DNA of 64,000 nucleotides from Candidatus Accumulibacter sp. 66-26 (lineage in GTDB: Bacteria > Pseudomonadota > Gammaproteobacteria > Burkholderiales > Rhodocyclaceae), in assembly GCA_001897745.1 (NCBI GenBank), contig MKUH01000031.1, forward strand, positions 3,333 to 67,332, written 5' to 3'. The notes under the pieces are model-generated. The model did no database searches. It was not told the origin of the DNA and saw only the letters and a list, made by a program, of their open reading frames with translations. Position 1 is the stretch's first letter. Every line of letters begins with the position of its first letter. Both the position numbers and the translations under genes were made by a program. Positions 38,124-46,481 of the stretch are shown here, in pieces.

Positions 38124-38864
38124 ATGGGAATCAACGAACTGAAGAAAATCGTTCGCGCCCCGCGCCTGAGCGAAGAAGTGTCCAACGCGCTGGAAACGAA
38201 GATCGCGCGCGGCGAACTCGCGCCGGGCGACCAGCTGCCGACCGAGAAAGTGCTCGCCGAGACCTTCGGCGTCAGCCGCGCCGTGGTGCGCGAAGCCGTG
38301 GCGCGCCTGCGCGCCGACGGCCGCATCGAGACGCGCCAGGGTTCCGGCGCCTTCGTCGCGCAGGCGCCGAAGAGCCTCAACTTCCGCTTCTGGCAGGGCG
38401 ACGGCCCGGCGCTCGTCGAACTGCGCGACATCTTCGAACTGCGCGCGATGATCGAGACCTCGGTCACCGAACTCGCCGCCCGCCGCCGCATTCCCGAGGA
38501 CGTGGCGGCGATGCAGCGCCACCTGCAGGCGATGGACGACGCGATCCGCGACGGCAGCGACGGTTCCGAGGCCGACGACGATTTCCATCTGGCGGTCGCC
38601 GCCGCCACGCACAACACCTACGCCTATCGCCTGATCGAGTTCCTCGGCCGCCATTTCTCCGATTCGCGCCGCCTCGCCTGGGTCGATCCCGGCCGCCGCG
38701 AGACGCTGCCCGAGGAGGCGCAGGCCGAGCACCGCGCGATGTTCGAGGCGATCGCCGCCGGCAACCCGGCGCGCGCCCGCCGCTGCGCGCAGGAGCACCT
38801 GCGCGGCGCCGCCCTGCGCGTCGGCATCGACCTCGCGACCGACCTCTCGGAAGAGGGCCGCTAG
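38124..38864 (+). CDS. FadR-subfamily GntR regulator (GlcC-like)
   Basis: 246 residues: an N-terminal winged helix-turn-helix (about 12-80; LPTEKVLAETFGVSRAVVREA) and a C-terminal FCD ligand domain with the metal-ligand pattern Asp/His residues (DDDFHLAVA, HRAMFEAI). FadR-family proteins with this domain sense small hydroxy acids or carboxylates; here the next genes are glcDEF, so glycolate or a related acid is the likely effector (inference). Transcribed in the same direction as glcDEF, 77 bases upstream. Autoregulation is suggested by the palindrome at its start. Confidence 0.87.
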   Translation: MGINELKKIVRAPRLSEEVSNALETKIARGELAPGDQLPTEKVLAETFGVSRAVVREAVARLRADGRIETRQGSGAFVAQAPKSLNFRFWQGDGPALVELRDIFELRAMIETSVTELAARRRIPEDVAAMQRHLQAMDDAIRDGSDGSEADDDFHLAVAAATHNTYAYRLIEFLGRHFSDSRRLAWVDPGRRETLPEEAQAEHRAMFEAIAAGNPARARRCAQEHLRGAALRVGIDLATDLSEEGR

Positions 38865-38941
38865 CTTGCCTCCGGGCACGTCGGCGCCTTCTCCTTTTCT
38901 TTCCTCCTTTTCCCCGTTCCGCTGCTTCTCAAGGATGCCCC

Positions 38942-40468
38942 ATGAGCACTGAAAGCACCCCGGCCGCTCCGCGTTTCGACGTCGACCGGCGGCTTCTCGT
39001 CGCGCGCCTGCGCGCCGTCCTGCCGCCGCGCTCGCTGCTCGTCGACGAAGAGGACCTGCGCCCTTACGAATGCGACGGCCTGACCGCCTACCGCGAGCTG
39101 CCGCTGATCGTCGCGCTGCCGGCGAATGAGGGCGAGGCGCAGGCCGTGCTGCGCATCTGCCACGAACTGCGCGTGCCGGTCGTGCCGCGCGGCGCGGCGA
39201 CGGGCCTCTCGGGCGGCGCCATGCCGCACCGCGACGGCGTCGTCGTCTCGCTCGCCAAACTCAAGGAGATCGTGCGTATCGACCCGCTGGCGCGCACCGC
39301 CGTCGTCCAGCCCGGCGTGCGCAACCTCGCCGTCTCCGAGGCGGCGGCGCCGTACAAGCTGTACTACGCGCCCGATCCCTCGTCGCAGATCGCGTGCACG
39401 ATCGGCGGCAACGTCTCCGAGAACTCGGGCGGCGTGCATTGCCTGAAGTACGGCCTGACCGTGCATAACGTCCTGCGCGTGCGCGGCCTCACCGTCGAGG
39501 GCGAGGTCGTCGAGTTCGGCAACGCCGCGCTCGACGCGCCGGGCTACGACCTGCTGGCGCTGATCAACGGCTCGGAAGGCATGCTCGCGCTGATCACCGA
39601 AGTGACCGTCAAGCTGACGCCGAAGCCCGAACTGGCGCAGGTCGTCCTCGCCTCCTTCGACGACGTGACCAAGGCCGGCAACGCGGTGGCCGACATCATC
39701 GCCGCCGGCATCATCCCGGCCGGCCTCGAAATGATGGACAAGAAAGCGACGCACGCCGTCGAGCCCTATGTGAACGCCGGCTACGACATGAACGCCGAGG
39801 CCATCCTGCTCTGCGAGTCGGACGGCACGCCGGAGGAGGTCGCCGAGGAGATCGGCCGCATGAAGGCGGTGCTCGAAAAGAGCGGCGCGTCCGAGATCCG
39901 CGTCTCGCAGAGCGAGGCCGAGCGCCTGCTGTTCTGGGCCGGGCGCAAGGCCGCCTTCCCGGCGGTCGGGCGCATCACGCCGGACTACCTGTGCATGGAC
40001 GGCACCATCCCGCGCAAGAACCTTGCGCGCATGCTGATCGCCATCAACGAGATGGAAGCGCGCTACGGTCTGCGCTGCGCCAACGTCTTCCACGCCGGCG
40101 ACGGCAACCTGCACCCGCTGCTGATGTACGACGCCAACCAGCCGGGCCAGCTCGAACGCGCGACCGCCTTCGGCGCCGAGATCCTCGAACTGTCGGTCGA
40201 ACTCGGCGGCACGATCACCGGCGAGCACGGCGTCGGCGTCGAGAAGATCAACCAGATGTGCGCGCAATTCACGCCGCTCGAACTCGACGCCTTCCATCGC
40301 CTGAAGGCGGCCTTCGACCCGGCCGGCCTGTTCAACCCCGGCAAGGCCATCCCGACCGCCGCGCGCTGCCGCGAGTACCGGCAGACCGGCCGGCCGGGGC
40401 AGGGCGGCGCCTTGTCCGGCGCCGTTCCCGGCACTTCCTCCAACTTTCCCGACGCTCCGAGGTTCTGA
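38942..40468 (+). CDS. glcD: Glycolate oxidase subunit GlcD (FAD-linked)
   Basis: 508 residues; FAD-binding VAO-type protein with PRGAATGLSGGAMP and the GlcD C-terminal hallmark FHAGDGNLHP and GTITGEHGVG, ending near the 4Fe-4S partner. GlcD oxidises glycolate to glyoxylate and passes electrons through GlcF to the quinone pool. It overlaps glcE by the TGATG arrangement at 40466-40470, so the two are coupled. Confidence 0.95.
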   Translation: MSTESTPAAPRFDVDRRLLVARLRAVLPPRSLLVDEEDLRPYECDGLTAYRELPLIVALPANEGEAQAVLRICHELRVPVVPRGAATGLSGGAMPHRDGVVVSLAKLKEIVRIDPLARTAVVQPGVRNLAVSEAAAPYKLYYAPDPSSQIACTIGGNVSENSGGVHCLKYGLTVHNVLRVRGLTVEGEVVEFGNAALDAPGYDLLALINGSEGMLALITEVTVKLTPKPELAQVVLASFDDVTKAGNAVADIIAAGIIPAGLEMMDKKATHAVEPYVNAGYDMNAEAILLCESDGTPEEVAEEIGRMKAVLEKSGASEIRVSQSEAERLLFWAGRKAAFPAVGRITPDYLCMDGTIPRKNLARMLIAINEMEARYGLRCANVFHAGDGNLHPLLMYDANQPGQLERATAFGAEILELSVELGGTITGEHGVGVEKINQMCAQFTPLELDAFHRLKAAFDPAGLFNPGKAIPTAARCREYRQTGRPGQGGALSGAVPGTSSNFPDAPRF

Positions 40469-41580
40469 TGACGGCAGTGCTTGAACAATGGGCCGGGCGC
40501 GTGCGTGCGGCGGCGGCCGACGGCAAACCGCTGCGCCTGCGCGGCGGCGGCAGCAAGGATTTCTACGGGCGGGCGGTGGCCGGCGAGGCGGACGATTGGC
40601 TCGACACGCGCGAATACGCCGGCATCGTCGCCTACGAGCCGACCGAGCTCGTCGTCACCGCGCGCTGCGGAACGCCGCTCGCCGAGCTGGAGGCGGCGCT
40701 TGCCGAAAAGGGCCAGGCGCTCTCCTTCGAGCCGCCGCATTTCGGCGCCGGCGCCACGGTCGGCGGCTGCGTCGTGGCCGGCCTTGCCGGACCGCGCCGC
40801 GCGCAGGCCGGCGCGGTGCGCGACTTCGTGCTCGGCGCCAAACTGCTCGACGGCCAGGGCGACCTGCTCGCCTTCGGCGGTCAGGTGATGAAGAACGTCG
40901 CCGGCTACGACGTGCCGCGCCTGCTCGCCGGCAGCCTCGGCACGCTCGGCCTGATCGCCGAGGTCTCGCTGAAGGTGCTGCCCTTCGCCGTGGCGACGCA
41001 GACGCTGCGCTTCGCCATGGCGCAGGAGGCGGCGCTGGCCAGCCTCAACCGCTGGGGCGGCCAGCCGCTGCCGATCACCGCCTCGGCCTGGTGCGACGGC
41101 GTCCTGCATCTGCGCCTCGAAGGCGCCGCGGCCGCCGTTTCCGCAGCGACGCGCAAGCTCGGCGGCGAAATGGGCGGCGAGGCCGTGGCCGCGCCGGAAG
41201 CGGCGGCCTTCTGGGCCGCCCTGCGCGAGCAGACGCACGCCTTCTTCGCCGCCGGGGCGCTCGCCGACGCGCCGCTCTGGCGCCTCTCCGTGCCCTCGCT
41301 GACGCCGCCGCTCGACCTGCCCGGCGCGCAGCTGATCGAATGGGGCGGCGCGCAGCGCTGGCTGCGCGGCGGCGAGGCGGCAACGCCCGCCGCCATCCGC
41401 CAGGCGGCGCAGCGGGCCGGCGGCCACGCCACGCTGTTCCGCGCCGGCGCCGGCGAGCGTTCCGTGTCCGACGTCTTCCAGCCGCTCAGCGCGCCGCTCG
41501 CGCGCATCCACCGCAATCTCAAGACCGCCTTCGATCCGCACGGGGTTTTCAATCCCGGCCGGATGTACCCGGATTTCTGA
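40468..41580 (+). CDS. glcE: Glycolate oxidase subunit GlcE
   Basis: 370 residues; second FAD-binding subunit of the glycolate oxidase complex. The Rossmann-like PCMH part includes LRLRGGGSKDFYG and the segment GGQVMKNVAGYDVPRLLAGSLGT, typical of GlcE, and the C terminus carries KTAFDPHGVFNPGRMYP. It starts inside the glcD stop (TGATG) and is followed by glcF after 12 bases. Confidence 0.95.
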   Translation: MTAVLEQWAGRVRAAAADGKPLRLRGGGSKDFYGRAVAGEADDWLDTREYAGIVAYEPTELVVTARCGTPLAELEAALAEKGQALSFEPPHFGAGATVGGCVVAGLAGPRRAQAGAVRDFVLGAKLLDGQGDLLAFGGQVMKNVAGYDVPRLLAGSLGTLGLIAEVSLKVLPFAVATQTLRFAMAQEAALASLNRWGGQPLPITASAWCDGVLHLRLEGAAAAVSAATRKLGGEMGGEAVAAPEAAAFWAALREQTHAFFAAGALADAPLWRLSVPSLTPPLDLPGAQLIEWGGAQRWLRGGEAATPAAIRQAAQRAGGHATLFRAGAGERSVSDVFQPLSAPLARIHRNLKTAFDPHGVFNPGRMYPDF

Positions 41581-41592
41581 CAGCGACCGACC

Positions 41593-42891
41593 ATGCAAAC
41601 CAATCTTGCCGATTTCATCAAGGACACGCCCGAAGGGCGCGAGGCCGACGCCATCCTGCGCACCTGCGTGCATTGCGGCTTCTGCACGGCGACCTGTCCG
41701 ACCTACCAGCTGCTCGGCGACGAACTCGACGGGCCGCGCGGCCGCATCTATCTGATCAAGCAGATGCTCGAAGGGCAGCCGGTAACGGAGAAGACGCAGC
41801 TGCACCTCGACCGCTGCCTGAGCTGCCGCTCGTGCGAAACGACCTGCCCGTCGGGCGTCAAATACCACCGCCTGCTCGACATCGGGCGCGCCTTCATCGA
41901 CCGGCAAGTGCCGCGCAGGGGCGTCGAGAAGCTCAAGCGCTTCCTGCTGCGCGAGGCGCTGCCGCGCCGCTGGCTGTTCAAGCCGGCGGTGCAGGCCGGG
42001 CAGCTGCTGCGTCCCGTGCTGCCCTCGGTCCTCGCCGACAAGGTGCCGACGCCGGTCGACGGCGCGCCGCGTCCGTGGCCCGATTTTTCCACGCGCCCGG
42101 TCGCCCACAAGCGGCGCATGATCGCGCTCGCCGGCTGCGTGCAGCCCGACCTCGCGCCGAACACCAACGCCGCCACGGCACGCGTGCTCGACAGGCTCGG
42201 CATCGAGCTGTTCGAGCCGGCCGGCGCAGGCTGCTGCGGCGCGCTGCGCTTCCACCTCGACGCGCAGGAGGCGGCGCTCGCCGACATGCGCCGCGTGATC
42301 GACGCCTGGTGGCCGCACATCGAGAGCGGCTCGGTCGAGGCCATCGTCATGACCGCCTCCGGCTGCGGCGCGCACGTCAAGGAATACGGCGACCTGCTCA
42401 AACACGACGCGGCGTATGCGGAAAAGGCCGCGCGCGTCTCGGCGCTGACCCGCGACGCCTCGGAAGTGATCGCCGCCGAGCGCGAACGCCTCGCCGAACT
42501 GCTGCGCGCGGCGAGCGGCGGCGCGCCGCTGAAGGTCGCCTTCCATTCGCCGTGCACGCTGCAGCACGGGCAGAAGATCCGCGGCGTCGTCGAATCCCTG
42601 CTCGCCGCCGCCGGCTACGAGCTGTCGCCGGTCGCCGATCCGCACCTGTGCTGCGGCTCGGCCGGCACCTACTCGATCCTGCAGCCCGAACTGTCGAAGC
42701 AGCTGCGCGACAACAAGCTCGCCGCGCTCGGCGCCGGCTCGCCGGCGGTCTTCGTCACCGCCAACATCGGCTGCCAGACGCACCTGCAGAGCGGCAGCGC
42801 AACGCCGGTGCGGCACTGGATCGAACTGCTCGACGAACGCCTCGCCGGCGCTGCGGGCGGGACTCCGGCCCCGGCCTCTATCTCCGTCTGA
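41593..42891 (+). CDS. glcF: Glycolate oxidase iron-sulfur subunit GlcF
   Basis: 432 residues. Two 4Fe-4S motifs are at Cys25/28/31/35 (CVHCGFCTATCP) and Cys75/78/81/85 (CLSCRSCETTCP), followed by two CCG-type domains (AGCCGALRFH and LCCGSAGTY). GlcF delivers electrons from the flavoproteins to the membrane quinone pool. It closes the glcDEF operon. Confidence 0.95.
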   Translation: MQTNLADFIKDTPEGREADAILRTCVHCGFCTATCPTYQLLGDELDGPRGRIYLIKQMLEGQPVTEKTQLHLDRCLSCRSCETTCPSGVKYHRLLDIGRAFIDRQVPRRGVEKLKRFLLREALPRRWLFKPAVQAGQLLRPVLPSVLADKVPTPVDGAPRPWPDFSTRPVAHKRRMIALAGCVQPDLAPNTNAATARVLDRLGIELFEPAGAGCCGALRFHLDAQEAALADMRRVIDAWWPHIESGSVEAIVMTASGCGAHVKEYGDLLKHDAAYAEKAARVSALTRDASEVIAAERERLAELLRAASGGAPLKVAFHSPCTLQHGQKIRGVVESLLAAAGYELSPVADPHLCCGSAGTYSILQPELSKQLRDNKLAALGAGSPAVFVTANIGCQTHLQSGSATPVRHWIELLDERLAGAAGGTPAPASISV

Positions 42892-43165
42892 CTCCGCGCT
42901 GCGTCCGGCCCCCGCGCGATCCCGCAGCGGGGTGGCCGGGCGTGGCCGCTGTACGCATCGAGCGCCCGCGGCGCGTCGGCGCGGCCGCCCCTTCGGCGAA
43001 CCCGCGCGGACGGGGCGGCCGCGCGCCGCTTCGCGGGCCGACAAGACGAGCGGCGCTACGGCGAAGACGGTAGAATCCAGCGGTTGCCTGCCGACCGGGA
43101 TCGGCGTCGCGGAACGCTCTCCCGGCAGGACGATCGGCAACGGGATACGGCGAACGGGGTGGGCA

Positions 43166-43483
43166 ATGGACGAAGGCGGAAAAGGGCGGGACGCTTCCGG
43201 CGGAGGCGGCGCGGATGGCGAACGGCGGCGCGACGAGCGCCTGCGCGAGCAATTCGAGTCGGCTTTCGCGATGGTCGAACCCTTCTTCGACCCGGCCCAG
43301 GGCTGGGGCGGGCACTCGCTCGAACACCTCGCCTTCCGCGTCGTGCGCGACAATTTTCCCGACCTGAGCAGCGAGGACGTACACGCGCTGGTGGTCGCCG
43401 CGCACCGTCTCTACATCGAGCGCAACCCCGGCGGCAGCGGTCATCTGACGCGTCCGGAAGAACTGCGCCGGCCGAAGCTGTGA
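43166..43483 (+). CDS. Hypothetical protein, 105 aa
   Basis: A small acidic protein whose second half (DPAQGWGGHSLEHLAFRVVRDNFPDLSSEDVHALV) looks folded and conserved; the first 25 residues are Gly/Arg-rich and probably flexible. The ATG at 43166 is preceded by GGGGTGGG. It sits 25 bases upstream of the PP2C phosphatase on the same strand and may be cotranscribed with it. Function unknown. Confidence 0.65.
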   Translation: MDEGGKGRDASGGGGADGERRRDERLREQFESAFAMVEPFFDPAQGWGGHSLEHLAFRVVRDNFPDLSSEDVHALVVAAHRLYIERNPGGSGHLTRPEELRRPKL

Positions 43484-43508
43484 GCGCATCGCGCGAAATC
43501 GAAGCCTC

Positions 43509-44249
43509 ATGGCGCTGAGCATCGACGCCTGCATCGCCCAGCACCAGGGCGACCGCAAGGAACAGCAGGACCGGGTGGCGATCCTGCCCCATCCGCAGGG
43601 CGGCGGCGTCGTCCTCGCCGTGCTTGCCGACGGCATGGGCGGCCACACCGGCGGCACGCTCGCGGCGCAGCAGGTGATCCACACCGCACGCAACAACCTC
43701 GAACACTATTCGGCACGCGCCGACGCCGCCGGCGGCCTGCTCAGCGCCAGCATCAACGAGGCGCACATGCTGATCAAGGCCTCGCGCTTCATCAACGAGA
43801 AGGACCCGCACAGCACCGCCGCCATGCTCCTCATGCAGCCGGGCAAGGTGGCCTGGGCGCACAGCGGCGACAGCCGCATCTACCGCTTTCGCGGCGACCG
43901 CCCCGCCTTCCGCAGCGCCGACCACTCCTATGTCGAGCAGTTGCGGCGCCAGGGAAAAATCACGGCCGAACAGGCGCTCGTCCACCCCAACCGCAACATC
44001 CTGCTGACCTCGCTGGGCGGCGGCGATGCGCCGACCATAGCCCTCGGCGAGGACGACGACCTGCAGGCCGGTGACAGCTTCATGCTCTGCTCGGACGGCC
44101 TGTGGGCCTACTTCAGCGACAGCGAGCTGGGCGCCGTGATCGCCGAGCACCCGGCGCGCGTCGCCGCCGAAACCCTGATCGACCGCGCGCGCGCAAGGGC
44201 GCGCGGCGAGGGCGACAACATCTCGCTGGCGATCCTGAAGCTGAGTTAG
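43509..44249 (+). CDS. PP2C-family protein serine/threonine phosphatase
   Basis: 246 residues with the PP2C metal-binding motifs: DGMGGHTGG, GDSRIYRFR and CSDGLW, plus the C-terminal GDNISLAIL. It dephosphorylates Ser/Thr-phosphorylated proteins with Mg2+/Mn2+. No kinase gene is adjacent; such phosphatases often act on T6SS or signalling proteins. The stop is followed by 187 bases with no gene before the convergent tetR gene. Confidence 0.9.
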   Translation: MALSIDACIAQHQGDRKEQQDRVAILPHPQGGGVVLAVLADGMGGHTGGTLAAQQVIHTARNNLEHYSARADAAGGLLSASINEAHMLIKASRFINEKDPHSTAAMLLMQPGKVAWAHSGDSRIYRFRGDRPAFRSADHSYVEQLRRQGKITAEQALVHPNRNILLTSLGGGDAPTIALGEDDDLQAGDSFMLCSDGLWAYFSDSELGAVIAEHPARVAAETLIDRARARARGEGDNISLAILKLS

Positions 44250-44436
44250 GTGGCAATGGCAGAGGCGGCGAGAGGGAGGCTTCAGCCCTTGCGTTTCGTG
44301 TCGCCGCGGCCCAGGCGCTCTGTCGTTCGAAGCGGGGATCGGCCCGGACGGCCGCGAACGATCGCCGTGTCCCGCCAGCGTGCGCCGAATGGCGATCGGC
44401 GAACGGTGCGGCGACGCTTCGCTCGCCTTGAGACGT

Positions 44437-45090
44437 CTATTTTTTCTCGAAGGCCGCCGGCGACTTCACGATCAATTCCTCGATGATGAATTCCAGCGTA
44501 CGGTGCAGTGAGTCGACGACCGCAACGAGATTCATCCGTGGGTTCCGGATGAGGCGGATGTTGAAACCCTCGCATACGGCATTGATGATTTCGAGCGGGC
44601 CGACGAGGTCTTTTTCCTGCAAGCTGAGACCGCGCAGCCGCAAGCCGTCCTGGAAAAGCTCCACAAAGAATCCGGTTGCCTTTTTATCCGCCGCCTGGAC
44701 GATCTGGGCAACAGCCGGATTGCGCGCCGCCTCGGCAATGATTTCGAGCATCAGCGAAGCGTCCTGGTAGTTCACGGTTTCGTGGATCACGAAATCTGCA
44801 TCGGTCGCCGCGCGCAGCAGGTCGCCGCCGCCGCTTTTGTCCCGGATGCGCTGGCAGATGGTCAGCAGATATTGCAGTTCCCGGTCGACGATGGACGAGA
44901 TGATGGCTTCTTTGTTCTCGAAGTAGTGATAGATGTGGCCGACGCTCATGCCGGCGGCCTTCGAGATTTGCGCCATGCTCGTGTTGTGAAAGCCGTGTAT
45001 CCGGAAGCACCCCGTTGCGGCGTCGAGCACCTGGGCCTTGCGCAATTCCGCGCGCGACTGTTCGCTCTGGAGATGTTCGTTTGCAGTCAT
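44437..45090 (-). CDS. TetR/AcrR-family repressor of the adjacent efflux operon
   Basis: 217 residues; an N-terminal helix-turn-helix (VLDAATGCFRIHGFHNTSMA, then MSVGHIYHYFENKEAI) and a C-terminal helical ligand domain. It is divergent from the RND operon with a 195-base gap holding nested palindromes, the standard layout of TtgR/AcrR-type control: small hydrophobic drugs release the repressor and induce the pump. Confidence 0.9.
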   Translation of the reverse strand: MTANEHLQSEQSRAELRKAQVLDAATGCFRIHGFHNTSMAQISKAAGMSVGHIYHYFENKEAIISSIVDRELQYLLTICQRIRDKSGGGDLLRAATDADFVIHETVNYQDASLMLEIIAEAARNPAVAQIVQAADKKATGFFVELFQDGLRLRGLSLQEKDLVGPLEIINAVCEGFNIRLIRNPRMNLVAVVDSLHRTLEFIIEELIVKSPAAFEKK

Positions 45091-45174
45091 AGCAGCTTCC
45101 CCTGTCGTGCCCGAAGGGCTTTTCCGTCCTTATCCAAGGCCGGTCATGGTTTCGGTTGGCGGAAAAATCTGTTC

Positions 45175-45204
45175 TTGTCGATTGCGCGGATTCTAATTTA
45201 GAAT
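45175..45204 (+). promoter_or_regulatory. Promoter of the RND efflux operon
   Basis: TTGTCG (45175-45180) and TAGAAT (45199-45204) separated by 18 bases; the -10 lies inside the palindromic operator region. The ATG of the adaptor gene is about 80 bases downstream. Confidence 0.45.
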
Positions 45205-45235
45205 GATCGCTCTAACTAGAGTGAATGTTCATTCT
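45191..45235. promoter_or_regulatory. Nested palindromic operators between tetR and the RND operon
   Basis: Three palindromes overlap here: TTCTAATTTAGAA (45191-45203), CTCTAACTAGAG (45210-45221) and the outer pair AGAATGA (45200-45206) with TCATTCT (45229-45235). They cover the predicted -10 of the efflux operon, as expected for TetR-family repressor sites. Confidence 0.65.
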
Positions 45236-45285
45236 ACTCAATTTGCTCGTCTTTTGAACCCCTTACCCGTAGAACGAGGTTGGTT

Positions 45286-46470
45286 ATGGCAATCAGAACT
45301 AGGTGGCTGCTTCCGGTCGGCGCCGCATTGGTGGGCGGCGGGCTGATGCTGAGCGGCTGCGGGCCGCAGGCCGGCACGAATGCGGCAAGTCCGGTGCCGG
45401 ATGTCGGCGTCGTCGATATCCAGACGCAAGCCGTGACCCTGACCACGGAATTGGCGGGAAGAACCTCCGCTTTCCAGGTTTCCGAAGTTCGCCCGCAGGT
45501 CGGCGGCATCATCCAGAAGCGGCTGTTCGTCGAAGGCGCCGACGTCAAGGCCGGCCAGGCGCTGTACCAGATCGATCCGGCGATCTACCAGGCGACCTAC
45601 GACAGCGCGCGGGCCAGCTTGGCCAAGGCCGAGGCCAGCCTGATCGCGACGCGCAACAAGGCCGCGCGCTATGAAGAACTGGTTGCCATCAAGGCGGTCA
45701 GCCAGCAGGACAACGACGACAGCCAGGCCGCGCTCAAGCAGGCGCAGGCCGACGTGGCGGCGGCAAAGGCGGCGGTTGAAACGGCGCGGATCAATCTCGA
45801 CTACACCCGCGTTTCGTCGCCGATCTCGGGGCGGATCGGCCGCTCCAGCGTCACCCCCGGCGCCCTGGTGAGCGCCGGGCAGTCTTCTGCGCTGGCCACC
45901 GTGCAGCAACTGGATACGATCTACGTCGATGTGACGCAGTCCAGCGCCGAACTGCTGCGCCTCAGGCGCGAGCTGGCCGGGGGGCAACTCAAGGCTGCCG
46001 GGACCGGCCAGGCGTCGGTCAAGCTGATTCTCGAAGACGGCAGCGTTTATCCGCAGGCCGGCAAGCTGCAGTTTTCCGATGTCACCGTCGACCAGAGCAC
46101 GGGCAGCGTCACGCTGCGCGCTGTATTCCCGAATCCCGGGGGCGATCTGCTTCCCGGCATGTATGTCCGGGCCGTGCTCGAAGAGGGCCGTGAGGATCGG
46201 GCCATCCTGGCGCCGCAACAGGGGGTGACTCGCGACACCAAGGGCAATCCGACGGCGCTGGTGGTCGGACCCGACAACAAGGTCGAATTGCGCGTTCTCA
46301 AGACCCGTCGGACCGTCGGCGACAAATGGCTGATCGGCGAAGGCCTCAAGGCCGGCGACAAGCTGATCGTCGATGGCCTGCAGAAGATCGCGCCCGGCGT
46401 CCCGGTCAACCCCGTCCCCGCGACGCCGGCAGAGAAGCCCGCGACGCCGGCTGCCGCCAAGCCGCAGTAA
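45286..46470 (+). CDS. RND efflux periplasmic adaptor (MexA/AcrA type)
   Basis: 394 residues with a lipoprotein signal peptide (lipobox LSGC). Domains follow the membrane-fusion protein order: lipoyl halves, an alpha-helical hairpin (about residues 100-170, repeated Ala/Lys/Gln heptads around [16 protein letters not shown] and [12 protein letters not shown]), a beta-barrel domain ([19 protein letters not shown]) and the membrane-proximal end. GAGG precedes the ATG at 45286; a TTG two codons earlier is less likely. First gene of the operon. Confidence 0.93.
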   Translation: MAIRTRWLLPVGAALVGGGLMLSGCGPQAGTNAASPVPDVGVVDIQTQAVTLTTELAGRTSAFQVSEVRPQVGGIIQKRLFVEGADVKAGQALYQIDPAIYQATYDSARASLAKAEASLIATRNKAARYEELVAIKAVSQQDNDDSQAALKQAQADVAAAKAAVETARINLDYTRVSSPISGRIGRSSVTPGALVSAGQSSALATVQQLDTIYVDVTQSSAELLRLRRELAGGQLKAAGTGQASVKLILEDGSVYPQAGKLQFSDVTVDQSTGSVTLRAVFPNPGGDLLPGMYVRAVLEEGREDRAILAPQQGVTRDTKGNPTALVVGPDNKVELRVLKTRRTVGDKWLIGEGLKAGDKLIVDGLQKIAPGVPVNPVPATPAEKPATPAAAKPQ

Positions 46471-46481
46471 GAGGTCAATCC

